A stretch of DNA of 64,000 nucleotides from Arthrobacter sp. CDRTa11 (lineage in GTDB: Bacteria; Actinomycetota; Actinomycetes; Actinomycetales; Micrococcaceae). The notes under the pieces were generated by a model. The model did not search any database. It saw nothing but the letters and a program-made list of their open reading frames with translations, and was not told the origin of the DNA. Each line of letters opens with the position of its first letter. The first letter of the stretch is position 1. Shown here one piece after another: positions 52,248 to 60,547 of the stretch. A program made the position numbers and the translations under genes. The stretch lies in NCBI RefSeq assembly GCF_026427775.1, contig NZ_CP044532.1, forward strand, positions 1,302,001 to 1,366,000, read 5' to 3'.

Positions 52248-52416
52248 GCCTCGACCGTACGGAGGACGGTTGGACGGGTCCTGAGGACGACGTGAATTGA
52301 CGGTTAACTGCGTGACAAAACCTGTTGAGTCCGCCTGAGAACGTGCCAGGCCTGGGGAAGGTCAACTCCACCGACAACAATGTGAGTCGTGCGGCCACGG
52401 CAAGGTTTCCAGATGA

Positions 52417-53274
52417 TCAACGGTCTCCACGGACGTCGTCCAGAATCTCCGCTGTGCCGGACTCTGATGTGACGCGCGGCAGGACGCGAAAATCGGCAGG
52501 CCCCGCCGCCGGGTTGCCTTCCGCCGCTTCCCAGTGGCGCCGAAGCAACTCGGCCAGCCGCTCCGGCTCGATCCGATGCGGCGGGTCGAAGTGATGGCGG
52601 TGCGGGAACACCTCCAGATGGAAGTCCGGGAAGAAGACCCTTGCCAGCCGGCCGGCGATCTCGCCGTAGTCATCAGGATTGCTCAGCCCGCCCAGGGCGA
52701 AGAACACCGGCTGCGGAAAGGCGGCCAGGCGCTCCCTCGCCAGGTCGTAGCTCTTGAAAGTCTGCAGGAAGGCCTTGATACCCGCGGGCCGCTTGGCCAT
52801 CCACGGCGGCGGGGGACCCGGCGGCGGTGGCGGCAGGACGACGTCGGGCTTAACTCCCAGCCTCATAAAGGCTGGCATGAACTGCTCAGGCGGCAGGGCT
52901 TCCAGCTCGTCGTACTTCTTCCAGAGCTCGGCATGGGCAGGGCTCCAGTCCCAGTTGCCGGCCCAGGCGGGCTCCAGCAGCGCCAGGCTGCGCAGCCTGT
53001 CGGGGTGCCTGGCGGCGAAAGCCAGCGCCGCCGCGCCGCCGCCTGAGTAGCCGACCAGATGGAACGCCTCCCAACCGAGGGCATCAGCCTCGCGGAGCAC
53101 GCCGTCCACCTCTGTGTCCAGGTTCCAACCGGGCGGTGGCTCGTCGTCGGCGTAGAGCTCCATGTCCTTCGCGACGGCCTGTACCTCGGGTCCCAGGGCT
53201 TGAATCAAATCGCCATAGGCCAGTTGGGCGGGGAGCACGCTCCCGGGAAGCAGGATGGCCCGAATCGGTTCCAT
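52417..53274 (-). CDS. Alpha/beta hydrolase, copy 1 of duplicated pair
   Basis: A 285-residue hydrolase. The N-terminus runs MEPIRAILLPGSVLPAQLAY; the nucleophile elbow is LVGYSGGGAAALAF near residue 92, and a conserved ending HRHHFDPPHRIEPERLAELL carries the catalytic His. A Pro-rich loop (LPPPPPGPPPPW) lies near 167. It is very similar along its length to the gene at 54290-55069, but has an extra C-terminal 25 residues. The two flank the prephenate dehydratase gene in the same orientation. Substrate unknown. Confidence 0.87.
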   Translation of the reverse strand: MEPIRAILLPGSVLPAQLAYGDLIQALGPEVQAVAKDMELYADDEPPPGWNLDTEVDGVLREADALGWEAFHLVGYSGGGAAALAFAARHPDRLRSLALLEPAWAGNWDWSPAHAELWKKYDELEALPPEQFMPAFMRLGVKPDVVLPPPPPGPPPPWMAKRPAGIKAFLQTFKSYDLARERLAAFPQPVFFALGGLSNPDDYGEIAGRLARVFFPDFHLEVFPHRHHFDPPHRIEPERLAELLRRHWEAAEGNPAAGPADFRVLPRVTSESGTAEILDDVRGDR

Positions 53275-53353
53275 AAGCGAACCTTACGCCCGGTCCCGCC
53301 GTTCGTGACAGGTAGAACGCGGAGCGTCCCCGTGACGTGGGAGCATGTGCTTT

Positions 53354-54226
53354 ATGGTTCGAAATATTGCATACCAGGGTGAACCTGGGGCCAACTCACA
53401 CATCGCCTGCTTGGAAATGTATCCAGACATGGAGGCAGTTCCCTGTGCCAGCTTCGAGGACGTCTTTGCGCTCGTCACGGCCGGTGAGGCGGATTTGGCG
53501 ATGATTCCGATCGAGAACTCGATCGCCGGCCGCGTGGCTGACATCCATGCACTCCTCCCGGACTCCAACTTGCAGATTGTGGGTGAGCATTTCCTGCGGA
53601 TCCGCTTCGACTTGCTGGGGATACCGGGGAGCACCATCGAACAGGCCAGGGAAGTGCACAGCCATCTGCATGCCCTCGGGCAGTGCCGCAAGCTGATTCG
53701 CTCCCACGGGCTGAAGCCCGTTATCGCGGGGGATACCGCCGGTTCGGCACGGGAGGTGCGGGAATGGAACGACCCAACCAAAGTCTCCCTGGCCCCACCG
53801 CTCGCCGCCGGAATGTACGGGCTTGATGTCCTCGCAACCGAGGTAGAGGATGACCCGACCAATACCACCCGCTTCGTGGTCCTTGGGGAGAAGCGTCCAC
53901 TTCCCGTGCGCCAGGAGCTGCCGGAGTCAGTTATTACAAGCCTGGTTTTCCGGGTCCGGAACGTGCCCTCTGCCCTGTACAAGGCGCTCGGTGGATTTGC
54001 CACCAACGGCGTCAACATGACCAGGCTCGAAAGCTATATGGTGGGGGCGGAGTTCGCCGCCACCATGTTCCTGGCCGACGTTGAAGGGCACCCGGAGGAC
54101 ACCCCGTTGAGCCTGGCGCTGAACGAACTGGAGTTCTTCACGTCCGAGGTGCGGATTCTCGGCGTTTATGCAGCCCATCCCTACCGGACGGGCGTTGAAT
54201 CCGCCGCTGGCCCGCCGGCCCGCTGA
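53354..54226 (+). CDS. pheA: Prephenate dehydratase, alphaproteobacterial-type
   Basis: About 290 residues. It converts prephenate to phenylpyruvate in phenylalanine synthesis. Periplasmic-binding-like lobes show AYQGEPGANSHIA near the start, ENSIAGRVADIHALLP near 53, HSHLHALGQCRKLI near 97, and the catalytic TTRFVVLG near 174. An ACT domain follows, where the usual ESRP allosteric motif is replaced by LESYMVGAEFAATMF. This LESYMVG version is, from knowledge of the family, the pattern of alphaproteobacterial enzymes, unlike standard actinobacterial PheA. ATG at 53345 or 53354; GGGAG precedes the latter. It lies opposite in strand to the two hydrolase copies around it. Confidence 0.88.
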   Translation: MVRNIAYQGEPGANSHIACLEMYPDMEAVPCASFEDVFALVTAGEADLAMIPIENSIAGRVADIHALLPDSNLQIVGEHFLRIRFDLLGIPGSTIEQAREVHSHLHALGQCRKLIRSHGLKPVIAGDTAGSAREVREWNDPTKVSLAPPLAAGMYGLDVLATEVEDDPTNTTRFVVLGEKRPLPVRQELPESVITSLVFRVRNVPSALYKALGGFATNGVNMTRLESYMVGAEFAATMFLADVEGHPEDTPLSLALNELEFFTSEVRILGVYAAHPYRTGVESAAGPPAR

Positions 54227-54289
54227 CGGGAGCAGTCGCGCCAGGAACATCGGTCCGCAGGGATCGGGCTGTCACGTAGTTACGGCGCG

Positions 54290-55069
54290 TCAAAGGGTGA
54301 CTTGATGCTCCCTGCCTTCCGCGCGGTCCCAGAGCTCCCGCAGCAGTACCGCCAGCCGCAGCGGTTCGGCCCGGTGCGGCGGGTCGAAGTGGTGGCGTTC
54401 CTCGAACACTTCGATGTGGAAGTCCGGGAAGACCTTGGCCAGCCGGTCCGCGATCTCGCCGTACGCGTCCGGGTTACTCAGGCCGCCGAGGGCATAGAAC
54501 ACGGGCTTGCGGAAGGCTGCGAGCTTCTCCCGGTCCAGGTCGTAGCTCTTGAACGTCTCCAGGAAGGCCCTGACACCGGCGGGCCGCCTGGCCATCCACG
54601 GCGGCGGGGCGCCTTCAACCGGCGGCGGAAGGACGACGTCGGGCTTCACACCCAGCCTGGTGAACTCCAGTATCAACTCGTCGGGCGGAAGTTCTTCCAG
54701 CTCCCGGTATTTCCTCCACACTTCTTCGTGGGCGGGGCTCCAGTCCCAGCTGCCGGCCCAGGCGGGCTCGAGCAGAGCCAGGCTGAGCAGGCGTTCGGGA
54801 TGTTCGGCGGCCACGGCGAGCGCCGCTGCACCGCCGCCGGAATAGCCGACCAGGTGGAAGGTCTCCCAGCCGAACGCGTCGGCTTCGCGGAGCACGCCGT
54901 CCACCTCGGTGTCCAGGCTCCAGCCGGGCGGCGGCTCGTCGCGCTCATAAAGTTCCAGGTCCTTGGCGATGGCGTCCACGCCTGGGGCCAGGTCTTCGAT
55001 CAGGTCGCCATAGGCCAGCTGGGCAGGGAGGATGCTCCCGGGAAGCAGGATGGCCCGAATCGGTTCCAT
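54290..55069 (-). CDS. Alpha/beta hydrolase, copy 2 of duplicated pair
   Basis: A 259-residue paralogue of the gene at 52417-53274. It shares MEPIRAILLPGS(I)LPAQLAY, the nucleophile elbow LVGYSGGGAAALAV, the SYDLDREKLAAF segment, and the His-bearing ERHHFDPPHRAEP. The Pro-rich loop is shorter (LPPPVEGAPPPW). The two differ throughout at third positions and at scattered residues, so the duplication is not recent. Substrate unknown. Confidence 0.87.
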   Translation of the reverse strand: MEPIRAILLPGSILPAQLAYGDLIEDLAPGVDAIAKDLELYERDEPPPGWSLDTEVDGVLREADAFGWETFHLVGYSGGGAAALAVAAEHPERLLSLALLEPAWAGSWDWSPAHEEVWRKYRELEELPPDELILEFTRLGVKPDVVLPPPVEGAPPPWMARRPAGVRAFLETFKSYDLDREKLAAFRKPVFYALGGLSNPDAYGEIADRLAKVFPDFHIEVFEERHHFDPPHRAEPLRLAVLLRELWDRAEGREHQVTL

Positions 55070-55141
55070 GGGAAAACCCTACGCCGGGTGTCCCGGCAGG
55101 CCAACGGGCCAGCCCGCTAAGAGCGACGCCCGGGTTTTCGT

Positions 55142-55888
55142 TTAGAGCCCCGGGGCATCACTGTCGTTCGCCGTGTCCGGCGCCAGCCTTGCTGTGAGTG
55201 TGCGCACCTGCTCGGCCAGGTTGGCCACCTCCCGGCGCAGGGGATCCTCCGAGGCATCCGTCTCTTCGGCCACCTCGAGGGAGACCTCCTCCACCAGCCA
55301 GGACGCGACAGAGGCCGTGATCACGCCCAGGACGGCGATGCCGCCGAGCAGGAGCCCGATGGCCACCAACCGCCCCACCAGGGTGACCGGGAAATGATCG
55401 CCGTACCCGACGGTACTGATGGTGACCACCGCCCACCAAAGGGCATCGCCAAAGTTGTTGATGTTCGATCCTTCGGCGCCCTTCTCGACGTCGAGGATGG
55501 CTACCGCGCCGACGTACGTAACCAGGACGGCAGCGCCAAGGACATAGGTCAGGACGCGTCCCCGGAGGGTGCGGCCCGCCGTCCGGTGCAGGACCTGCAA
55601 CAGGGTGACCAGGCGGAGCAGCCGCAGCGGGCGCAGGACCGGGAGGACCAGGATGATCAGCTCGTGGATGTTGCGAAAGAACCATCTGGGCCGGTTCTCG
55701 GCAAGGATCAGGTTGGCCAGGTAGTCGATCCCAAAAAGTCCCCACGTCAACCAGATCACCAGCTCCAGAACGTCGTCCTGGCTCGGGGGCAGGTCGTAGA
55801 TGACCTGGACGGAGTAGGCGGCAAGGAACAGGGTTGCAACGCCGACGAGCGGCCATTCGGTGTGTTTGCGCCAGAGCAGTTGGGTCAT
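55142..55888 (-). CDS. Voltage-gated-type potassium channel
   Basis: A 248-residue protein with six membrane helices. A voltage-sensor-like S4 (RPLRLLRLVTLLQVLHR) lies near residue 85 and the selectivity filter TISTVGYGDHFP near 157. The C-terminal 45 residues are an acidic coiled coil (LRREVANLAEQVRTLTARL) that probably drives tetramer assembly. The TVGYGD filter indicates K+ selectivity. S4 has four arginines at roughly the usual spacing, so voltage sensing is plausible. It stands alone. Confidence 0.9.
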   Translation of the reverse strand: MTQLLWRKHTEWPLVGVATLFLAAYSVQVIYDLPPSQDDVLELVIWLTWGLFGIDYLANLILAENRPRWFFRNIHELIILVLPVLRPLRLLRLVTLLQVLHRTAGRTLRGRVLTYVLGAAVLVTYVGAVAILDVEKGAEGSNINNFGDALWWAVVTISTVGYGDHFPVTLVGRLVAIGLLLGGIAVLGVITASVASWLVEEVSLEVAEETDASEDPLRREVANLAEQVRTLTARLAPDTANDSDAPGL

Positions 55889-56032
55889 GCACGAATGCTA
55901 GGCCAAACCGGCGCCAGGCGGTTCGATATCCTGTCCCTGTTAGCTGCCGCCGCCGAAATTGGCGGGGCCATCAGCCGGCTTTCGCTACCGAGCCAGTGGC
56001 TCACTTGGGCGCAGCAAGGGGAGGTGAACGCA

Positions 56033-56557
56033 TTGGGCGGAGCATCCAACCAGGGCGGACCGCATTGGCGCCGCGTGGTGGCTGCCCTCGCTAACCGGGA
56101 CGCGCGGACCGCCTACGCGCAGATAGTGCTCGGGGCCAAGGCACCGGATGTGCTTGCCGGTATGTCCGAACAACGGCGCACCCGTGCCGTTGAGGTCCTG
56201 CTGGCAGCCGGCCTGGTGGAACGGACACGTGCCAATGAACTGGAAGCCTCCGGCACCATCTTCCAGGACCTCCTCACCCAACAACCCAGGCGCCTGCCGC
56301 AAACCGGCGTCGATCGTTTTATGCGCCTGGGCCGGATTGACAGGTACCCGGCCAACATGGCGCAGCGGCGGGAACTGCTCGCCTGGATTGCCGGTGACGC
56401 CATCCGGCAGGGCGAGGAGCTCACCGAACAGCAGGTCAACGAACGGCTCCTGAGCTACACCGACGACGTTGTGCTGCTCCGCCGCTACCTGATCGACTTC
56501 GGGCTGCTGACGCGGACGCCGTCGGGATCCTCCTATTCCCGGCAGGAAGAAGAATAG
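56033..56557 (+). CDS. DUF2087 domain protein
   Basis: About 174 residues. The N-terminal half is a helical, probable winged-helix region (HWRRVVAALANRDARTAYAQIVLG ... RRTRAVEVLLAAGLVER). The C-terminal DUF2087 domain has FMRLGRIDRYPANMAQRREL and the ending DVVLLRRYLIDFGLLTRTPSGSSYSR. DUF2087 proteins resemble small regulators; no enzyme motif is present. The open frame extends far upstream against the channel gene. Preferred start is a TTG at 56033, seven or eight bases after AAGGGGAGG; a GTG at 56024 lies too close. Confidence 0.82.
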   Translation: MGGASNQGGPHWRRVVAALANRDARTAYAQIVLGAKAPDVLAGMSEQRRTRAVEVLLAAGLVERTRANELEASGTIFQDLLTQQPRRLPQTGVDRFMRLGRIDRYPANMAQRRELLAWIAGDAIRQGEELTEQQVNERLLSYTDDVVLLRRYLIDFGLLTRTPSGSSYSRQEEE

Positions 56558-56673
56558 GCAAGCCTTGGGATGACTGTTTTCACAAAGTAGGCTCGGCGAT
56601 GTCGATTTCCAGCCCCGCCTCCGACTTCTTGATGTCACGGCCGCACGGCCACGTCTACGAAAGGGTCGAGCTC

Positions 56674-56787
56674 ATGAAATTCGCCGTCCTCATCCACTCC
56701 AACCCGCAGCCGTGGGGACACCGTACGGGTGACTACCTGGCCGAGAACCTGGCGCTGCCGAAGGAGCAGCGCGGCGGAATCCCTTGA
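56674..56787 (+). pseudogene. N-terminal fragment of a YciI-like protein
   Basis: The frame starts at the ATG at 56674 and reads MKFAVLIHSNPQPWGHRTGD followed by a LPKEQR segment, then stops after 37 residues. This is the opening of a YciI-like (ferredoxin-fold) protein, which is normally over 100 residues; the remainder is missing and the next gene begins 31 bases later. It looks like a deletion remnant. The assignment is by N-terminal pattern only. Confidence 0.6.
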
Positions 56788-56818
56788 TGCGCGGAGGCCG
56801 GCATGAAAGATTACCGTC

Positions 56819-57583
56819 ATGGCCACCTTCACCGGATCTGACGACCTGCAGGGTGCGGAGTTCTTCGACGTGAACCTGCGCGGGGCCCGATTCGTCCGGA
56901 CTGACCTGTCCGGTGCGGTGATGCGCGGGGTGGATGTGGAGCGGGCGGACATCGACGCGCCGTGGCTCCTCGAAGGCAGAAGCTTCCTGCGGGTCAACGG
57001 TGTGGATGTGGCCCCGTTCGTCGAGGCCGAACTTAATCGCCGTTTTCCCGGCCGCGAGAAGAGGCGCGCCGAGGATACTGAGGGCCTGCGCGAAGCCTGG
57101 GCTGTGCTCGAACGGACCTGGGCGGCCACCCTGGAACGCGTAGCGGCGATGGCGGCCGGCACGGTGGACATTTCTGTGGACGGCGAATGGACGTTTGCGC
57201 AGACGCTGCGGCATCTGGTGATGGCCACGGACAAGTGGATGAGCGGGGGGATTCTGGAGAATGAGCAGCCATTCCACCCCATCGGCCAACCGAATGCCGA
57301 ATATAAGACCGACGGCCTCGACATGTCCGTCTTCAGCGCGGCCACACCGTCCTACTCGGAGGTGCTAGAGGTCCGGGCCAGCCGGATGGCCATGGTTCGC
57401 GAGTTCCTGGCCGGCCTTAGGGAGGAGGACCTTGAACGGCCGCACAAGGCCCCCGATGCTCCCGAGTACACGGTGACCACACTCCAGTGCCTGCACACCA
57501 TACTTTTGGAGGAGTGGGAGCACCACCGCTTCGCCGTCCGCGACCTTGACGCCATCGAGGCGGAAATCAATACGCAGGGCTAG
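56819..57583 (+). CDS. DinB-family protein with pentapeptide-repeat start
   Basis: A 254-residue two-part protein. The first 50 residues carry pentapeptide-like repeats (LQGAEFFDVNLRGARFVRTD). The rest is a DinB four-helix bundle with the metal-site pattern FAQTLRHLVMATDKW near 130 and a C-terminal HTILLEEWEHHRFAVRDL near 225, giving three His residues. DinB proteins are metal-dependent thiol transferases or related enzymes. Family match good; substrate not known. Confidence 0.87.
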   Translation: MATFTGSDDLQGAEFFDVNLRGARFVRTDLSGAVMRGVDVERADIDAPWLLEGRSFLRVNGVDVAPFVEAELNRRFPGREKRRAEDTEGLREAWAVLERTWAATLERVAAMAAGTVDISVDGEWTFAQTLRHLVMATDKWMSGGILENEQPFHPIGQPNAEYKTDGLDMSVFSAATPSYSEVLEVRASRMAMVREFLAGLREEDLERPHKAPDAPEYTVTTLQCLHTILLEEWEHHRFAVRDLDAIEAEINTQG

Positions 57584-57689
57584 TCCTCGCTTCGCTGGGC
57601 TCACACATCTTTGATTGCAGGCAACAGCTGCCGCCGCAATTCCGGTAGATTGCGTCCGGGAGCAGAAAGCCAACAAAGGGGAGACGGAC

Positions 57690-58079
57690 ATGGAAACTCA
57701 GGTCAGCGGAAGCGCCCAACTCAAGGACGCTCCGCCGTCGTACATCGCTTCAATCATGGTCAGCGCCGTGGACGCCGAGCGGCTGGCCGCTTTCTGGTCC
57801 CAGTTCCTGAACCTCGAGGTGGCCTCGCGAATCGATCAGTTCATCTGGCTGAAAGCAGCCGGCCCGGGAACGCCCCAACTGGGGTTCCAGCAGGTGGCCA
57901 GCCCCACCGGCGGGCGCCGGCGCCTTCACCTGGACATTCATACCCCGGATGCCGCCAGCCTGCGCAGGCACGCCGAGTTCCTGGGTGCCTCGTTTGTGGA
58001 GGGTCACGACGTCGGCGATTTCCATTGGGACGTTATGCAGGACCCCGAAGGCAACGAGTTCTGCATCGCCCAGGACTGA
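57690..58079 (+). CDS. VOC-family (glyoxalase-like) protein
   Basis: A 129-residue vicinal-oxygen-chelate protein with one paired beta-alpha-beta unit. It shows YIASIMVSAVDAERLAAFW near the start, LHLDIHTPDA near 75 and WDVMQDPEGNEFCI near the end, which give the metal-binding His and Glu residues. Members include glyoxalases, dioxygenases and antibiotic-binding proteins. The ATG at 57690 follows AAGGGGAG; a longer frame from 57615 has no ribosome site. Confidence 0.88.
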   Translation: METQVSGSAQLKDAPPSYIASIMVSAVDAERLAAFWSQFLNLEVASRIDQFIWLKAAGPGTPQLGFQQVASPTGGRRRLHLDIHTPDAASLRRHAEFLGASFVEGHDVGDFHWDVMQDPEGNEFCIAQD

Positions 58080-58105
58080 GGACGCTCTAGAGAACGGCGG
58101 TTGCT

Positions 58106-58654
58106 GTGGACATATTGAGCGGCGTAAGCGTGGACTGGCTCAAAGCTCTCACGTGGCTCTCTGCCATCGCCACCGGACTGATGCTGGGCTTGTGGCGCCC
58201 CCGCCGTCTCCACTTGGCTGCGCTGGGATCGGTGTTCGTCTTTCTGGTCACCAACGCCGGGGCGGGCATCTACGTCCTGAACCACGTGGGTGACCCCCGC
58301 TGGAGCGGCAAAGATGAGGACCGTGTGGGGGTGCCTCCGCTCACTGATACGCCCGTTGTGGGACGTTTCCTGGAGTCCCTTGAGGCGCAGCTGCGTGGAA
58401 TAGCTGACAACGTCAATGACTTCGTTGACTTCAGCGCTGCCCTTCCCCAGGCCATGGAGTTCTTCGTGGCGGCAGGCTGGGCGCTGGTCATTTCCCTGCC
58501 CCTGGCGCTCGCCGCCCTGATTGTCGGCTACGCCGAAGCAAGACGCCGGAAAGCGGAATTCCTCACGTACAAGCTCCAGGTGGAAGAGCTCAAACGTGAC
58601 CTCGACGACGTCAAGCGCCGCCTCGCGTCCCCGGACCGGGGGTCGCCGTCATGA
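58106..58654 (+). CDS. Two-span membrane protein with C-terminal coiled coil
   Basis: A 182-residue protein starting at a GTG. Hydrophobic helices lie at about residues 14-28 and 37-55 (LHLAALGSVFVFLVTNAGAGI), with a further one near 115-137 (FFVAAGWALVISLPLALAALI). The C-terminal 40 residues are a charged coiled coil (KLQVEELKRDLDDVKRRL). It overlaps the next gene by 4 bases (ATGA), so the two are coupled. Unknown function; no family recognised. Confidence 0.7.
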   Translation: MDILSGVSVDWLKALTWLSAIATGLMLGLWRPRRLHLAALGSVFVFLVTNAGAGIYVLNHVGDPRWSGKDEDRVGVPPLTDTPVVGRFLESLEAQLRGIADNVNDFVDFSAALPQAMEFFVAAGWALVISLPLALAALIVGYAEARRRKAEFLTYKLQVEELKRDLDDVKRRLASPDRGSPS

Positions 58655-59139
58655 AGCCGATCATTCTGCTGGACATCGACGGCGTCCTGAACCCCGTGGT
58701 GCGTCCCGGCGCCGACCGTCCGGAACTGTCACTGCCTCCTGCCACAGCCGCGCTGGTGCGACGGCTGGCCCGTTGCGGCCGGCTCGCCTGGGTGTCCACG
58801 TGGCCGGCGGATCAGACGGGAGGCCTGGAATCGCAGCTGGCGCTGGACGCCGACCCTTTGCGTGTGACGCTCATCTTCCGTGCCGCCGACGAGGATGAGC
58901 CGACGCCGAAACTGCGGTCGGTGAGGCGTTGGCTGGCCCGGATGAGGGACTCCGGAGAGGCGGACTGGGACTCAGTGGTCTGGATCGACGACGTGCTGGG
59001 ACCCGACGCCCGCGAGTGGGCCCATCAGTACGACCAGCCGGTCCTGCTGGAGAAGCCGGTCCCGGCCCAGGGGCTGACAGAACTGCAGGTGGTGGCCGTC
59101 GAAGTGTTTATCGACAGCGATGAGGAGACCGGGCGGTAG
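58651..59139 (+). CDS. HAD-like hydrolase
   Basis: A 162-residue haloacid-dehalogenase-fold protein. Motif I LLDIDGVLNPV (DxD) is at residues 6-16, motif II in LAWVSTWPADQ near 46, and the acidic motif IV in VVWIDDVLGPDAREWA near 111. This matches the HAD group linked to RNA-repair proteins (Swiss Army Knife type), which remove phosphates. Its start overlaps the end of the upstream membrane protein gene. No lysine motif III is obvious. Confidence 0.82.
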   Translation: MKPIILLDIDGVLNPVVRPGADRPELSLPPATAALVRRLARCGRLAWVSTWPADQTGGLESQLALDADPLRVTLIFRAADEDEPTPKLRSVRRWLARMRDSGEADWDSVVWIDDVLGPDAREWAHQYDQPVLLEKPVPAQGLTELQVVAVEVFIDSDEETGR

Positions 59140-59181
59140 ATTGGCGTTAATTCCCGCCGCCCACTGAAGAGGAATCTGCCA

Positions 59182-59943
59182 ATGAGTGCCGCATCATTCG
59201 CCGCCAAAGCCCGGGCCCACCAGACCGTCGTCGGATATTGGGTGGTCCTGGATTCACCGGTGTCCACCGAGCGGGTGGCGCGCCTCGGGTACGACTACGT
59301 GGCGCTGGACGCGCAGCACGGGCTGATGGGCTATTCCGGCTGGCTGCACGGTTTGATGGCCATCGACGCCTCCGGCGCAGCCGGGATTGTCCGCGTACCG
59401 TCCAACAACGCCGCTTTCATCGGACAGGCGCTCGACGCCGGTGCCGCCGGCGTCATTGTGCCGCTGGTCAACAACGCGGAGGAAGCCGCCGCCGCAGTGC
59501 GCGCCGTGCGCTACCCGCCGCACGGCATCCGGTCCTACGGACCCATGCGCTCCGGGCTCCGGATCGGGCCGGTGCCCGCGGAGGCGGACGCCACCGTGCT
59601 GTGCCTGGCCATGATCGAGACCCCCGGGGGGCTGGCCAACGTCCGCGAGATCTGCGCCGTCCCCGGGCTCGACGGCGTCTACATCGGACCGTCCGATCTT
59701 TGCCTTGCGGTGGGCGGCAGGTTCCCCGATGATCCGGACGTGGCCGAAGTGTTCGACGCCGCCCTGGTCACCATCCGTGATGCAGCCCGGGGCGCGGGCA
59801 TCATCGCGGCGATCCACACCGGCAGCGGCGAGATCGCCCGCCGGCGGATCGACGAAGGCTTTACGTTCGTGACAGTGTCCTCGGACCTGACCCACCTCGA
59901 AGACGCGGCGGCCCGCCATCTTTCGACTGCACTGGGCGAGTAG
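59182..59943 (+). CDS. HpcH/HpaI-family aldolase
   Basis: A 253-residue class II aldolase that cleaves or forms C-C bonds of 2-oxo acids with a divalent metal. Key parts are ALDAQHGLMGY near residue 42 (catalytic His), RVPSNNAAFIGQALDAGAAG near 73, and PPHGIRSYGP near 114. CLAMIETPGG near 140 and GVYIGPSDLC near 165 hold metal-binding Glu and Asp. AGAGGA lies upstream of the ATG. The substrate could be 4-hydroxy-2-oxo-heptanedioate or 2-dehydro-3-deoxygalactarate. Confidence 0.9.
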   Translation: MSAASFAAKARAHQTVVGYWVVLDSPVSTERVARLGYDYVALDAQHGLMGYSGWLHGLMAIDASGAAGIVRVPSNNAAFIGQALDAGAAGVIVPLVNNAEEAAAAVRAVRYPPHGIRSYGPMRSGLRIGPVPAEADATVLCLAMIETPGGLANVREICAVPGLDGVYIGPSDLCLAVGGRFPDDPDVAEVFDAALVTIRDAARGAGIIAAIHTGSGEIARRRIDEGFTFVTVSSDLTHLEDAAARHLSTALGE

Positions 59944-60011
59944 GCGCGCGAGCAGGTGGGGGAGCAGGCGCGTGAGTAGGGGCGGGAGCCTCCGGCCGCC
60001 GTCGTACGCCC

Positions 60012-60041
60012 TTGACTGGGTCTCAAGGGACCGGTGGTAAT
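60012..60041 (+). promoter_or_regulatory. Candidate cold-shock gene promoter
   Basis: TTGACT (60012-60017) and GGTAAT (60036-60041) are 18 bases apart. A start near 60048 would give a leader of about 170 bases before the cold-shock ATG, as is typical of cspA genes. The leader holds CGCGG/CCGCG (60113-60117 with 60126-60130) and the stem at 60167-60196. Confidence 0.45.
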
Positions 60042-60166
60042 TGGTCTCCGGGATCTCGTGTAGAGTCGATCTTGTTGTTGTGTTTTTAGCAGTTCGTAGT
60101 TCAGGCAGTACGCGCGGTCGAAAGTCCGCGTTCTTCTGAAGTAAGCGGTTGTGAACACCCCACGCA

Positions 60167-60196
60167 GGAGGACCCGAAAGTCGGGACTTTTCCTCC
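60167..60196 (+). promoter_or_regulatory. Leader hairpin ahead of the cold-shock gene
   Basis: An outer GGAGGA/TCCTCC stem (60167-60172 with 60191-60196) encloses a CCCGA/TCGGG hairpin (60173-60177 with 60181-60185). It ends 22 bases before the ATG, just upstream of the ribosome site GAAGGA. A temperature-dependent switch is a plausible reading. Confidence 0.5.
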
Positions 60197-60218
60197 ACCT
60201 TCACGAAGGACATAAAAA

Positions 60219-60422
60219 ATGGCTACTGGTACCGTCAAATGGTTTAACGCTGAAAAGGGCTTCGGCTTCATTTCCCCCGATGACTCCTCACAGGACGTTT
60301 TCGCTCACTACTCCGCGATCGCCTCTTCCGGCTTCCGCTCACTCGAAGAGAACCAGAAGGTCTCCTTCGAGACCGAGCAGGGCCCCAAGGGCCCGCAGGC
60401 CGTCAACATCCAGGCACTCTAA
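60219..60422 (+). CDS. Cold-shock protein, CspA family
   Basis: A 67-residue single cold-shock domain. RNP1 (KGFGFI) is at residues 15-20 and RNP2 (DVFAHYSAI) at 29-37, the RNA-contacting motifs. The protein melts RNA structure and helps translation at low temperature. GAAGGA lies at good spacing before the ATG. The gene has its own long leader and a very strong terminator, so it is a single-gene unit. Confidence 0.95.
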   Translation: MATGTVKWFNAEKGFGFISPDDSSQDVFAHYSAIASSGFRSLEENQKVSFETEQGPKGPQAVNIQAL

Positions 60423-60461
60423 TTCATTAGAGAATCTGGGGCCGCAAGGTTTCATCTTCTA

Positions 60462-60496
60462 AAGCAGGGCCGGTCATTGACCGGCCCTGCTTTTGT
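60462..60496 (+). terminator. Intrinsic terminator of the cold-shock gene
   Basis: A 15-bp perfect inverted repeat (60462-60476 with 60478-60492) followed by TTGTT. Very strong rho-independent terminator, 40 bases after the stop. Confidence 0.9.
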
Positions 60497-60547
60497 TAAC
60501 CCGGCCGTGCTGTGAGCGTGGACGTGCAGCACGTGATTGGTCAGGGC

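Noticed and set aside
55394-56023. Long N-terminal extension of the DUF2087 gene
   Set aside because: It runs antisense to the potassium-channel gene and has no ribosome site at its ATG; the true start is near 56033.
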